A stretch of DNA of 64,000 bases from Blattamonas nauphoetae (taxonomy: Eukaryota > Preaxostyla > Oxymonadida), in assembly GCA_033064195.1 (NCBI GenBank), contig JARBJD010000178.1:1-64000 (forward strand), read 5' to 3'. The notes beneath the pieces are model-generated. The model saw only the letters and a program-made list of their open reading frames with translations, was not told the DNA's origin and made no database searches. Shown piece after piece: positions 33,700 to 45,500 of this stretch (positions are counted from its first letter, which is position 1; each line of letters opens with the position of its first letter). Position numbers and translations under genes: made by a program.

Positions 33700-36430
33700 G
33701 ACCCTCCAGCATGTGATCGAGGAGGACAAGACTAGTAGCTTTCGAAGGTCTCATTGATCATGGGCACTCCAATTATCGCCTTCTAGGCTACCATCGCCAC
33801 TGATAGATCAACCAGAGTCGACACAGAGCTCACCTTCTCTTCATGTCAGCAAGACATTCCCGTTTATTTTCCTGACGCTATTTCGACTTGTGGATCGTCA
33901 GCATATTGTTGTATGATGTTCGGAACAATGTCACTTCAGCATTTGACATCTGCGGGATTATTACATCTGTATGGAAGGTGCACGATTTAACACATCTCTC
34001 GACGGATACAGCTGAAGGCAAATCTATTACTTTGTGCACAAGTCTCATCATCTACCAAGTTTAATTCACTGTCGCCCTGCATATTTCAAGAAGGAGGTCG
34101 TTTCATCAAACTCTCTGGCTCGGACGGCGACTTAACAATGTTTCAGCATATTCATCGAATGCCGTACGTATACGAAGGAATGGTGTTACTGTTAGACACC
34201 CTGCATTTGATGGAGTCATCAGCAACGAGTCCAGTTTTGTTTTCCACGACAACCATCGAAACAATGGTATTGACGCTATCCGTTAGATATAGATGAGCAC
34301 ACACTCGACGACACTGATGTGGAGGAACAAATCAGTACAGTTCTACAAGATTGGAACAACTTCACTAACTTAGAGGAAATTGAGGTCCAACACGGCAAGG
34401 TGCAGATGTGGACATCCACAGATCCAACAGGGAACCCTCCGACGTAGTACCATTCACATCAAGCGGGAACCCGGCCTCCACTTTACCATTTTAACAAGAA
34501 AGTGAAATCGACGATAAGCTTAGAAAGATTCCCTTTGGCCCTCTCGCTCTTTTGAAAATGGTATTCACCTACTCCGTTGACAACGCCCTCAAAGACCCTC
34601 TGATTTTCTCTCCAATGCCACCACTGTCGAGATCGTGATGTGGATACAGCTAGAGGGAAGTCTCGTTTGATTTGAGTGTACTCATGCAGCATTTTCCTCA
34701 GCATCACGACTTCCACGTTTCACTCGCCTTCTCTCCAACTCCGTCGGACGAGATCGCTGTCTCCTTTCGGGTGAATTACGCTTGAATCATCTCTGTTGCT
34801 GTTACCTCTCTCAACCGCAGAGATGATCATTGATCCATTAGCAGCGCAGAATGGGAAATCTGTCTACTCGACGGGAGCCACCAATTGATCTCAAATGGTA
34901 GGACCTCGGCGTCCCAAGTACCATCGAGATGAATCAGGATGAACACAGGAGTCAAGACACTCTGGTTCATATTTCTCGTGGATCGCTCTCCGCACGTCAG
35001 GTGTCGGACCCACGTCAGCACATTCGTCACGGGAGGGCACACTGACTTCCTACTCACGCGGGAGGGGCACTCTGAGACGAGCTCACAGAGCTACCAACGA
35101 AGAGTGTTCCTGTCGAACCCGAGTGACGACGTCCCACCCGACAGTCGGATATCTCCAATACCACTACTCGCACAGTCAGTACTCCACCATTTACAGTCAC
35201 GGCACGATTGATGAACTGACACCTGGTCACGATGAAAGTGGTCACTGTCATTTGGACGTTCAGCCCACACCAATCTCGGGGTAACTTGGACATCCCTGCG
35301 CTCATCCATGAACCGGCTGTATTTCTCGCAGAGTATCCGTTGATCATGGGAGTCACACATCTTAACCATCACTGCAATGGCAGCATTGTCGGACTCGTCG
35401 TTGATCGCCAAGATTCACTCTTTCATCATAGCTGTTTCGTCGAAAACAACCTCTATCATCCTTAGTTCATCGGCCTATCGGAAACTGAAGCCGAAGAAGT
35501 CTCCATTCAGCCCAATCACTCGAACGTGGAACCCCTGTTGACTCTCTTCGCAAGTGAATAAGAAATTGTTTGTGGACAAGTCTTGAAGTAAGTCACGCCA
35601 GCGATGACACTCTCATCGGGGAATCTAACAACACCTCGATAGTCGTCCTGAAATTCCACGAAGCATTGGACGGGAGTCCAGAGAGATGAGAGTGAAGGAA
35701 GAACGTCTACCGTCAAATAATGAATCAGCGATGACCCTACTGAATACGAAGAAGGGTGTTTGAAGAGCGATGCAGGCGAAGATCAGCAAGCCAACGATGA
35801 CCTCGACCAAGAAGATAACAAGGCAATAGAGAAGAGATGGATGAAGGAGTCGGACAGACAAAAAAATGATCTCACTGGTGGTGATGATTTTCTGACTGAC
35901 GAACTGAATCCTCACTTCAGATCCTCCTTCCCCTTGCATCACTCCATTCTCCGATGTCTCCGAAATCAACATCGACAGCGGAAGCTTCACCCGTCTCGTG
36001 CATCGCGTCATAAACTCTCCGATTTAAGGTTCAATGCCGATCGTCAAGGCATCCAACAATTTGAAGACTGTCAGCGATACCATCAAGAAGAACGACGGCT
36101 TGGATGAGCTTCCCCACTCGCTCGAAACGATCAAGATGATCTCACCGAGCAGGTTCGACGGTGTTGTGTATCCCAGAGAGTTCGTCATAATTACCAACTC
36201 TCAGCATGGCTGCACGGGTCCAATGGTAGAATCGGATGAAGATTTCAGTAAGAAATGAAGAAAGATACGCTTCACGAGGGGAGAATGAACGATAACGACG
36301 ATGATCAGCCATCTCAAGATGGTCTCAACGATGCAGAGTTCAAGCCAGATGACGATCCCAAAGCGTAAGAATAGGAAAAGTCCGGCCAAGCATCTGATGG
36401 AGATAGTGATGAAGAGCGGAGTCTCACCAA
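33700..36430 (+). pseudogene. Degenerate beta-helix cargo inside the 4.2-kb element
   Basis: Scattered plus-strand pieces in several frames show the hydrophobic/Ser alternation of the beta-helix proteins (for example LLLDTLHLMESSATSPVLFS near 34180, and HCNGSIVGLVVDRQDSLFHH near 35380). No frame stays open beyond about 100 codons. I read this as an old, heavily decayed gene copy carried by the element; assignment is tentative. Confidence 0.3.
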
Positions 36431-36437
36431 AGAGACG

Positions 36438-37010
36438 ATGACAACGAGAATGAGAGAACAGCTGTCGGAAAGAAGGCAGGACAGCTATCGACGACGAAAC
36501 TACCCGAGCAGCTCGTCGCCCGCAAGGAATACTTCGCCATCAGAACAACATTTTGACCCGGACAGAGAAAGTATCAGACGTGAAAGGAAGATAAATTACA
36601 CTTCTTCACGAGCAGGTTGTACTCGCCGAACAGTACTCAGTACAACAAAGTGGGATGATCTCTCGCTTGATGTCCTTCCACTCGAAATCGGAATGCAGTT
36701 CGTCCAACAACTTCGTGAAGGACACAACCTCGAAGCGCAGCTTCTATTCCACCAGCAGCTATCGGAGGATAATATCAACAGGTCGATGATTGCATATCTG
36801 GATTGTCTCTCTCAATTCCACACTGATGTCCTCAACCAGCAGTGGACGGAGAGTAATACACTTTCCGATTTCTGGGACGAGATAGGTCATGCATGTCACA
36901 ATCTTCAAGCGTGCCTTGACCGAAACCATCAACGAAGACTCACATATTGGCAGTCGACACAGCTTTCCCAGTCTCGATTGATTCTGCCACACCGTTCTAA
37001 CTGTAAGTGA
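36438..37010 (+). CDS. Unrecognised ORF in the 4.2-kb element
   Basis: 190 codons. The N-terminal third is Arg/Ser-rich (RERQDSYRRRNYPSSSSP-like); the rest is helical with KWDDLSLDVLPLEIGMQFV, EAQLLFHQQLSEDN and NLQACLDRNHQRRL. No transposase motif, kinase motif or membrane span. It could be the element's own protein or a leftover of captured sequence. I do not recognise the family. Confidence 0.35.
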   Translation: MTTRMREQLSERRQDSYRRRNYPSSSSPARNTSPSEQHFDPDRESIRRERKINYTSSRAGCTRRTVLSTTKWDDLSLDVLPLEIGMQFVQQLREGHNLEAQLLFHQQLSEDNINRSMIAYLDCLSQFHTDVLNQQWTESNTLSDFWDEIGHACHNLQACLDRNHQRRLTYWQSTQLSQSRLILPHRSNCK

Positions 37011-37298
37011 GTTGTCCAGCCTCGTCAGCTGAGTTGTGGATGGTTGAACGCAGTCAGATCCGTCACTGAACAAGGACGGACCACACCAAATCACGATGAC
37101 AGCCACTGATCGTGGAGTCACGGTCCAAAAGGCAGTCATCACGTTCCACATTGATGAATGATTCACTCAACAGATATGTTCTTTCTTTCGATTCAACTCT
37201 CTGTTTTCGTCTTGTTTGTTTGATAGTGATCTCTGTCCTGTTCAACTCTCAATGGAGTGGGAGCTAAGGTTTGTGAGGAGCGACTGGTAAGAGAGCTC

Positions 37299-37565
37299 CT
37301 CTTACACAAACCGAAGCTCCCACGAGTTTCCCAACCTGTCCCGAGATTTGAGGGTCCTCCGGGTCCCTTGCTCCCATTTCCGTCGCGCAAGCGGCAGTTT
37401 CTTCAATCATTGGTTCGCCCTGATTGAAGAAAAAGAAGTGATAACGCTTATTAATGAAATGAATTTGGATCATTATTATTGTTGAAATGCATTTGTCCCT
37501 CAGGACCTGTGGGCCACTTCATAGGACTTATCTCAATGGAGTGGGAGCTTCGGTTTGTGTAAGAG
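37299..37565. mobile_element. Small MITE with CTCTTACACAAACC ends, 267 bp
   Basis: The left end CTCTTACACAAACCGAAGCT and the right end complement are identical for about 25 bases and continue as CTCCCAC. The ends are related to those of the adjacent 4.2-kb element (CTCTTACC...ACAAACC..AGCTCCCACTCC). The right inner sequence (GGACCTGTGGGCCACTTCAT) is also shared with the 4.2-kb element's left inner sequence, so the two are members of one family side by side. Confidence 0.75.
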
Positions 37566-38898
37566 GTGTGTCTTCATTTTTTTGACTTCGATTTTCAGAA
37601 TGACACATCGTTCCTCAAACTGTCGTTCTTTCGACCGACGCTTCTCTCGCTCCAAGCGAAGTTCCAACAACTGGCGTCATCGTTGGATGGACCAGATGAG
37701 AATTCAACATCGTCTCTGCATTCATCGCACTCTTCTCCCCACACCTCCCTCGACGCACACCACGACTCTTCTCTTCGAACAATCTCGTCGTCGTCACACT
37801 TCAAACAGGAATCCCTCCAACTTCTGAACATCCTTCACTCTCTCCTCACCTCCCCTCTCCCCCTCTCTCTCCAAAACCATCATCCACCTCACATCCCCGA
37901 CACAGCATTCACAATCTACGAACTGGACGACAACGTCAGTCCCACAGAGAGATTCAACTCTTCCCTCTTCGACGAAGTTGATAACGAGAAACTGGCTCGT
38001 TCACTTCATCGCTGTTTCTCTGTCTGTGAACTCGTTGGTGCTGAGAATTGCATCGACGACGTTCCAGAATTCTTCGATCGAACTGTCTCAGTTCTCGGTT
38101 CCTCCAACAATCTTCTTCGTGCGGCTGCTTTTTCACTCTTCCTCTCATTGGTTGACACAATGGCCATCATTCAAATGCTGCCTCATTTGTGGGATCGACT
38201 CCGCTCTGCCTTTCGCGATGGCCAACACGAAGAACAATTCGCCCTTATTCGGATTTCGACGTGCTGGATCGTCCACAATTTGGGGACACATTCTCTGCCG
38301 CCTTTTCCAGCAACAGACTTCGACTGGGATGGTTTGATCACGGCTGACTTGCAGATGGAAGAAACATTTTTGTTCTCGATCATTCTTCTCGAGTACATCC
38401 GACATCGTTCGATCGAAGCCCAGATTGGGAAGACCAATGCAACCCACATCATTCTCTCGTTCGAACGACACCAACTCGGCGTTACTCGAATCGTCTCCTT
38501 TTTCGATGGCACTGAAAAAGTCGACTATTATCTTCGATTTTCTCGAGCTCTCATTTCGTATTGTCTTATGATTTCACTTCTTTCGAATCACGACTTTCCT
38601 CCCACTCTCACAACCTTTCTCACACAATATCCACAACATCTTGGAGACATTCTTCTTCTTCATAAGAACAACCTTTTCTTACTCTGTCACTCCTCTCTCA
38701 ACCCGCACAAGCCACACCAGCCTCCTCTCGACCTCATCTTCGAGCGAACACTCCGAACCCATTCTCTCGTCTTCTCCGACCGTCGTAGTGTGCCAGACTT
38801 CGATCTTCCACCCTCTCTCCTCAACACTTCGTTGTGTGGGTTTCATGCGCTCTGTCGACGCGGAGTGCATCTCGATCTGATGGAAACAGAAGATGTGA

Positions 38899-39373
38899 TA
38901 GTACCCGGACAAACCCGTTAGAGCGGATAAACCCGTTAACCCTTCCAAAGGGACGAAACAGTCTCCCCTCTTCATCTTAATTCTCCTTCCACTTCACATT
39001 CATGCATTTCCTCATTTTTTTTAAAACTAGAGTTCTTCATGAAAGAATGATTGTGAAATGCAAAGCGAAAAGTGAACGTTGTTTTTTGAACGAAGTTGAA
39101 CCAATCTATTTCCGAGAACTAGAGGGATCATGTGTTGCGAGTCGAGCTTTTCATGGTCAGAATAACTTGCGCTGTGTCGTCGTTGGCATTTCATCCATTT
39201 GAATAGACCCATTGTCTTTGATCCAATCTCTGAAAGAGTCACAATTCCTTCCAGAATTCTCACTAGGGTTTTCTTACAGGTACAACTGATGAGTCGTGTG
39301 AAAGAGATGATATATGTGAAATGGGGGATGTTTTAACGGGTTTATCGGAGTTAACGGGTTTATCCGACCACTA
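38899..39373. mobile_element. TGA-target MITE, copy 1, 475 bp
   Basis: The ends are TAGTACCCGGACAAACCCGT and, complemented, TAGTGGTCGGATAAACCCGT. The 3-bp duplication TGA flanks it (38896-38898, 39374-39376). Subterminal AAACCCGTTA words repeat on both sides. A second copy is at 53246-53721. It interrupts exon 4 of the first type B gene. Non-coding. Confidence 0.9.
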
Positions 39374-40305
39374 TGAAAAGTGGCGACCATCTGATGAATT
39401 CACTCTGGATGTTCCTCACTCCTTTCATCTCCGAGACGTTTGATCTCTTTCTTAATTTCCCTACACCACTCGTTGTTCGATTCTTCATTCCCATTCTGTC
39501 TTCGGGATTCTTTCCTTCATTCATGACCGATCCTCTGAGAATCATGTTGAAGATACTTCTCCCCATCACTGCCCCTTTCGGCGACTGTCACAGTGTGAAA
39601 GAACTGTACCGATCAATTGACCAGCATAACGACAACAGCGAAGACAGTTCAAGTGATTCGCTTTTCACATCTCAATGCCAGTCTCTGCAATGGCTGAACA
39701 TCCCAACTGGATTCGGGTCTGCTCTCGCTCACTCAAACATTCGCATGTCTTTCGATCCCTTCGAAGACCAAGACAGACCATGCTTCCCACCTGATGTATT
39801 TCTCAAACACACTCACCTTCCCACAAAAATGCTTGAGTGTCTGTCGGGACAAGCGAACCAAACAATCGATCGTATCTTCCAACTTGGAGCTTCAACACGA
39901 GGATTGAATCGGGATTGTTTGTCTTTCGGCTTTTCTTCATCTCTTCAGATGTGGAATGGATGTTAAAATATGAGAATTTTCGACCTCTTTTGAAGTCGAT
40001 GCTGTGTGTCTTCTTCTTTCTCTCATTTCTTCAGCTCACCAATTCCAGCTGAAGTGTCGGTCAGCTTGGAGTTCTTGAAGAGAGTTGTGAGTGTCGTCAC
40101 GATTGAGAATGTGATATTTTTGATTTTTTTAGGAGTGTTGGACATTGTGATTCGGGCAGTGTCGGAATCGTCATTTCTGGAGGACTACGAAAACGGGATT
40201 TGTGTGATTGGAATTCTACTCCGATCGATTCGTGATTTGGAGAACGAACTAGAAATGGAGGACCACGACTTCTCTCGTCTTCTCTCTCGAACTGGATTGA
40301 CATGA

Positions 40306-40531
40306 ACACCACAACCAGACTCTCTCCACACTCTCTTTGTCCATCACGAACGGATCTCTCGGTATCTCTCTTGTTCAATCTTATCTGATTGATTGTGTTC
40401 GAAATGATACTGGCATTCATCAGCTGTGATATCACGGTCACACACACTTGGTCACCCTTCCTTCACTCCATTCCATCAACGCTTGACATCTTCGAGAGGA
40501 GCACCACACTTGTCGCTTGATTCACCTGCTC
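40306..40531. other. Spacer after first type B gene
   Basis: No gene seen. It lies between the end of the first type B copy and the duplicated eIF4G fragment. Confidence 0.4.
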
Positions 40532-41418
40532 TGATGATGCAAGCGATTCTGACGGAATGGCTGGCGAACTTCGAAAACGGATCGGATTTTGTGAAACTTG
40601 CGAATTTCTTCCGCCTTCCTGGTCAGAATGTGCTGACTGCTCTTCGGAACTGCCTGAAGGAGGATCCGTCGATGGCAGGAAGTATTGTGGATGGGATCAG
40701 AAGAGAGAACTTCACGTGGTGCATGAATGAAGTGTCGCTGCTGCAATCGGAGCAAGAAGTGAACAGCGACGAGGACAAATCGGGATCGGAAGGAGCTGTT
40801 CTGCTGAAGCGAGTTGTGAGGTCGTCGAGTTCGAGTCTGAGTCGGCTTGGAGGGTTCATTGCTCGGAATGATGAGTGCCGCGCTGAGCTGGGCATGTTTC
40901 TGGACGAGTTGATCGTCGAGACACTGACAGACAGGCTACTTGCGTCTCTGGACATGTCGCATCCTTCGCTGTTTGGGGAAGACGCTGGAACGTACAAGAA
41001 CTCGTTCTGCAACACTCTGAAATTGGGTGAGTTCGATCCGAAACTGGCACCTCATGTTGTGGCCACGGTTGTTCGTGTTCTGAGCATCGTGTGCTGGCAA
41101 CTGGGGGATGCATCGAGCTCATTCACTCAGAGATTCCAGACAAGCTTTGAGGGTCTGAAAGAACTGATTGTCGATGTGATGAACGAGGAAGAACAAGAAG
41201 CGAGTGAGGTTGGAAGGATGTTTTTGTTGTTGGGGAGAGAGTTTGAGAGTGTTCTGAAGTGGAATGGGCAGCTAAAGGAAGATTGGGAGATGGAGGGATC
41301 AGGATCGTTTCATCCCATAACAAAAAAACAAATGAATTCAGGACTTCCTACCGAAACTTCAATCGATACGTCAAACGTATCAACTGACTTTGTCTGTTCT
41401 CCTTTTTCCTTTCCTTAA
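40426..41418 (+). pseudogene. Truncated eIF4G-like 3' fragment
   Basis: From 40532 to 41295 it repeats codons of the eIF4G-like gene (ILTEWLANFENGSDFVKLA, SIVDGIRRENFTWCMNEV, LGGFIARNDECRAELGMF) with a handful of changes. The first 35 codons and the last 40 are unrelated. There is no MIF4G domain. It is the edge of a segmental duplication that kept an open frame by chance. Expression is not suggested. Confidence 0.75.
40532..41295 (+). repeat. Segmental duplication, copy 2 (eIF4G 3' part)
   Basis: Partner of 30700-31463, same order and orientation relative to the type B gene that follows. High identity, with AGAAGATGTG versus TGTCGATGTG and similar changes near the 3' edge. Confidence 0.9.
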
Positions 41419-41475
41419 TCTTTATTCAATATTGTTCAAAATTAGTACGAGAATTTCAATCAACTTCTTCGAGAT

Positions 41476-41781
41476 GTGACAGAGCAAAAACAAACGTTCG
41501 AGAAGCAGATTGAGAAGCAAAATGAGTTAATATCACAACTGAAGGACCAGATTCATCAGCAGAATGAATTAATCGCAGATCTGACTGCAAGAGTCGAAAG
41601 TGAAAAGAAAACGAATGAAGCAGAAAGAACGAGCTTGGAAAATCAACTTCAAACCCAGATCTCTTCTCTTTCTTCTCAAATTTCTCAGATATCCAACGAA
41701 CTGCGATCTCAAATCGATGCGATCAACACACGAGGTGAACTGGAGTGTCTCCGAAAAGGCACACAGTACACCATTGAAGGT
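41476..41781 (+). CDS. Short coiled-coil fragment
   Basis: An open stretch with heptad repeats: EKQIEKQNELISQLKDQIHQ, LIADLTARVESEKKTNEAER, QISSLSSQISQISNELRSQI. It is preceded by an open frame without ATG (YENFNQLLRDVTEQ) and ends in GTTTGTTTTATTTG, a possible donor. It looks like one exon of a coiled-coil gene (compare the gene at 18.5-20.7 kb), but no flanking domains are found. Likely a remnant. Confidence 0.45.
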
Positions 41782-42439
41782 TTGTTTTATTTGTCTTCAT
41801 CTTGCAATATGATTATCCAAGCCCAACGGTCTGCTTTTTTTGTCCAGATTGTGTTCCTCTCCATTCAGCAAACCGTATGTTCTCTCCTATTCTCAGGTTC
41901 GATCAGACGGTATCTCCTCTTCTCTCTGATCTCTCCGTAGGGGGTTTGCGATTGTTTTTTATTCATCTTGTGTCTCTTCCTCTCGTTCATCTGAGAACAG
42001 TCTGTATGCCCATTTTCTCGTCTTTGAAGCGACAATCGTTCTTGCTGGATATGCTATTTTCCTTAGAAAGTATTCCTCTTCCCTTTCTTGCAATCATATG
42101 CTGATCTCACTCAAGTTATATGTTTGAAATCGTTCTTGTTCATGTTTCACAGACTCCCAGGGTTTGATTCTGTTCTGTTCTGATCTCTGCGAAGTGCAAC
42201 TGTCACATTTCAATGAATTGCATCATAATCTCGTCAACTCCACCACATTTCGTTCATCAATCTTGTTTGATTTTGTGATGTGTTAAACTGGAGATAATGA
42301 GATGAATCCTTCCGATCCAACCATTCTTTATTGTTCAAGTTGCTCTCACCTTGAATCGATCGATATCATTATTTGTGATTGATCTGATACTCAGAGTTTT
42401 TCTGTTTTCGTCTGACTGACAAAGGAAATCAATCATTAC
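41782..42439. other. No gene seen
   Basis: T-rich sequence following the coiled-coil fragment. Short hydrophobic frames only, no family character. Confidence 0.4.
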
Positions 42440-42546
42440 CACAATTTCTGACGACCTCTCGAAGTGATCAAAAGACCTCTCGAGAATCACGCTCAAAACA
42501 ATTATCTCTCTAGATATACTCTCCAACACAACTAATCGACAATCTT
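42440..42546 (+). promoter_or_regulatory. Duplicated 5' flank of type B gene, copy 2
   Basis: Counterpart of 31900-32010, immediately upstream of ATG 42547. Shares CTCGAAGTGATC and CTCCAACACAACTAATCGAC. Confidence 0.5.
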
Positions 42547-45500
42547 ATGCAATCTCCTCCGATGACACGTATCATAGCACCACCCACACCAACCATTCGA
42601 CGAGCGAAGACTCGAAGAATGAGACAAGTCCAGCTGCCTGACTGTCCTGAAGATGTAATTGAAAATCTGCACCGATATCCTTTACTTGTCTGGTATGATT
42701 TGACCGCATCAAACGATTCTGATGCGTCTCTGTTGAAGGACGATCACCCGAAAACCTTGGAATCGCTTATTGCATCTAAATGTGAAATTGGAGAAGAGGC
42801 TGAGTGGCAAGTATGCATTCTTTTGTTCATTTGCTTTTAATTCTTGCTCTGAATTCATGATTTTGGATTCTGTTTTGTTTCAGGATTTGATGGAATGGTT
42901 CGTGTGTGCCGTGATCGGACTGAACTCGAGAGCTTCATGGATCAGTGATTCGTTTTGGTTTGATTGGGATGATGTTTTGGTTGATGGATTTGGAACAACT
43001 CGGATTAGTTTGTCTCTTCTTCTTGACTTTCTTCTTTTTCAGATCTCTTCACCTCACATTCGGATTCATCCCATCCCCACTCCCCACAATCCTTCTCCGA
43101 TTGCATCACTCACCTCTCGCTGCTTTTTCTTTCTTTGATTGATCAACTCTCCACCTCAAACTGCCTCTCAAAACGCACTGCCCATCATTCTCCAAAAAAT
43201 GTAGTTTTGTCCGTACTTCACCATCTCATCGATCATCTTGTCAACACTGGCCATCTGATTCCCGCTAGTGACCCATCTGCGTTCAAAGCACACATCAGCA
43301 ATGTCCTCGCTCTCTATATTACCCATTTTCCAGACGATCAAAGTTTAGTTGGCGACTGGAAATGGATGGTTGTCATTGCATACACTCTTGTTCATACATC
43401 GGAAGACATAGGCATTACGAATCCCACGGTTCGGCTGACCGACACAGAAGCCGATCTTCGCTCTCCACAATTCACAAGATTCGTCCAACTTCTCGATAAT
43501 GAGCTTGTTGAGATGAAGAAACAATTTGATCCAAAGATGATTGAAGAAGCGAGACGGATCTCGTCGTGGAAAGAGTTTCTGGAGAAAGTGGCAGGCGGAG
43601 AGGAAGTTGAGGTGTGTCTTATTTTTTTGGACTTCGATTTTCAGAATGACACATCGTTCCTGAAAAAGTCGTTCTTCCGACCGACGCTTCTCTCGCTCCA
43701 AGCGAAGTTCCAACAATTGGCGTCGTCATTGGATGGATCAGATGGCAGTTCGACATCGTCTCTGCATTCATCGCACTCTTCTCCCCACACCTCCCTCGCT
43801 GCACACCACGACTCTTCTCTTCGGACAATCTCGTCGTCACCACACTTCAAACAGGAATCCCTCCAACTTCTGAACACCCTTCACTCTCTCCTCACCTCCC
43901 CTCTTCCTCCCTCTCTCCCAAAAAACTCTCCACTAGACATCTTCGCCACAGCATTCCCAATCTTCGAACATGATGACATCAGTCCCACAGAGCGATTCAG
44001 AACCGACATATTCGACGAGATCGACAACGAGAAACTGGCTCGTTCACTTCGTCGCTGTCGAACTGTCTGTGATCTCGTTGGTGCGGAGAGTTGCATTCTC
44101 GACATTCCTGAATTCTTCGATCGAACTGTCTCAGTTCTCGGTTCGTCCAACATTCAACTTCGTGCTGCTGCGTCTTCACTCTTCACAGATATGGTTGACA
44201 CCACATCGAGTTTCATTCCAGTCCTGCCTCATATTTGGGATCGACTTCGTTCAGCCTTCCACGATGGCCGCCACGAAGAACAGCTCGCCTTTATTCGGAT
44301 TTCGACGTGTTGGATCGTCCATAATTTGGGGACACATTCTCTGCCGCCGTTTCCAGCCAATCAGTTCGACTGGAATGGTTTGATCACGGCTGACCTGAGT
44401 GATAGCTTCACATTCATGTATTCCATCCTTCTGATCGCGTTTATCCGACATCGTTCGATCGAAGTTCAGATTGGGCGTGCCAGAGCGACATATTTCATTC
44501 TCTCTTTCGAGCGACATCAACGTGGGAAATCTCGAATCGTCTCCTTTTTTGAAGGCAATGAGCAAGTCAATGATTACCTTCGATTTTCTCAATCTCTCAT
44601 TTCGTATTGCCTTCTGATCTCGCTTCTATCGAATTGTGCTTTTCCTCCCATTCTCACCACATTCATCACACAAGATCCTGAAATGGATGCCATCGCCCTT
44701 TTTCTTCACGAGAATAACCTTTTCTTGCTCTGTCACACCTCTCTCAACCCACACACACCACTCCAGCCTCCTCTCGACCTCATCTTCGAGCGAACACTCC
44801 GAATGCATCCTTTCCTCTTCTTCACCTGTACCCGTGAGTTCGGAGACATTTCCCTCTCTCTCCTCAACACTGCGTTGTGTGGGTTTCATGCGCTCTGTCG
44901 ACGCGGAGTGCATTTTGATCTGATGGAGTCGAAAGATGTGAAAAGAGGCCATCATCATGCCAACACATTTTGGATGTTTTTCACTCATCACATCTCTCAC
45001 ACCTTTGATCTCTTTCTATATTTCCCACCTCCACTCGTCTCTCGTCTCTTCCTTTCCATTCTGCCATTGCCGGCCAGGGATTCACGTTGTGTCGACATTC
45101 TGAAAGTGGTTTTGATCCCTCTTCTCATCGCCACAGCTCCATTTGGCGATTGTCACAGTGTGAGAGAACTGTTCCGATCAGTTGATCAGCGGAACATCGA
45201 CGAAGAGAATCCACCTGAATTGTTTGTCAAATCTCATTGTCATGCTCTGGAATGGCTGAACATCCCATCTGGATTCGAGTCTGCTCTCGCCCACTCAAAC
45301 ACACGAAAGTCTTTCGATCGCATCGAAGACCAAGACAAACAACACATCACCAGCGACGCCTCTCTCCAACTCACTCACCATCCCTTAACAATGCTGGACG
45401 GTTTTTCGGAACAGGCGACCCAAACTATTGATCTAATTTTCCGATATGGTGATTTGGTTCGAGAATTGAATCAAGATTGTTTGTTTTTTGACTTTTCTTC

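Larger units (their letters stand above)
33075..37298. mobile_element. Long terminal-inverted-repeat element with decayed cargo, 4.2 kb
   Basis: The left end GAGCTCTCTTACCAGTCGCT and about 30 following bases are repeated as an exact complement at 37248-37298 (ending GGTAAGAGAGCTC). It lies next to a smaller element with related ends (37299-37565), and together they fill an exon-intron junction of the type B gene. No transposase is recognised. The interior has short plus-strand pieces of beta-helix character and one open frame at 36438-37010. No target duplication could be fixed. Family unassigned. Confidence 0.7.
32011..40305 (+). pseudogene. Type B helical-repeat gene, first copy, broken by two insertions
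   Basis: Exons mirror the whole copy at 42547-45876: 32011-32274, 32348-32471, 32506-33074, 37599-38898 plus 39374-39916, 39949-40003 and 40035-40305. Introns are 73, 34, 33, 32 and 31 nt. The protein starts MQSPPMTHIIPP and RRAKTRRMRQVQMPEC and contains SWKEFLEKVAGGEEVE, NDTSFLKLSFFRPTLLSLQ, CRRGVHLDLMET, PLLKSML and FLEDYENGICVIGILLRSI. A 4.5-kb composite element lies exactly between GAGGAAGTTGAG and the GTGTGTC donor of the 33-nt intron. A 475-bp MITE interrupts the long fourth exon. Both look like later insertions into an otherwise intact gene. Function unknown; predicted helical solenoid, about 1,000 residues. Confidence 0.75.

Noticed and set aside
36438-37010. A transposase in the 4.2-kb terminal-inverted-repeat element
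   Set aside because: The ORF lacks DDE or other catalytic spacing that I can recognise; it is left as unknown.
40110-40131. A 22-nt intron (GTGATA...TTTTTTAG) in the last exon of the first type B gene
   Set aside because: The paralogue has an ungapped coding stretch of the same length here, so the sequence is coding.
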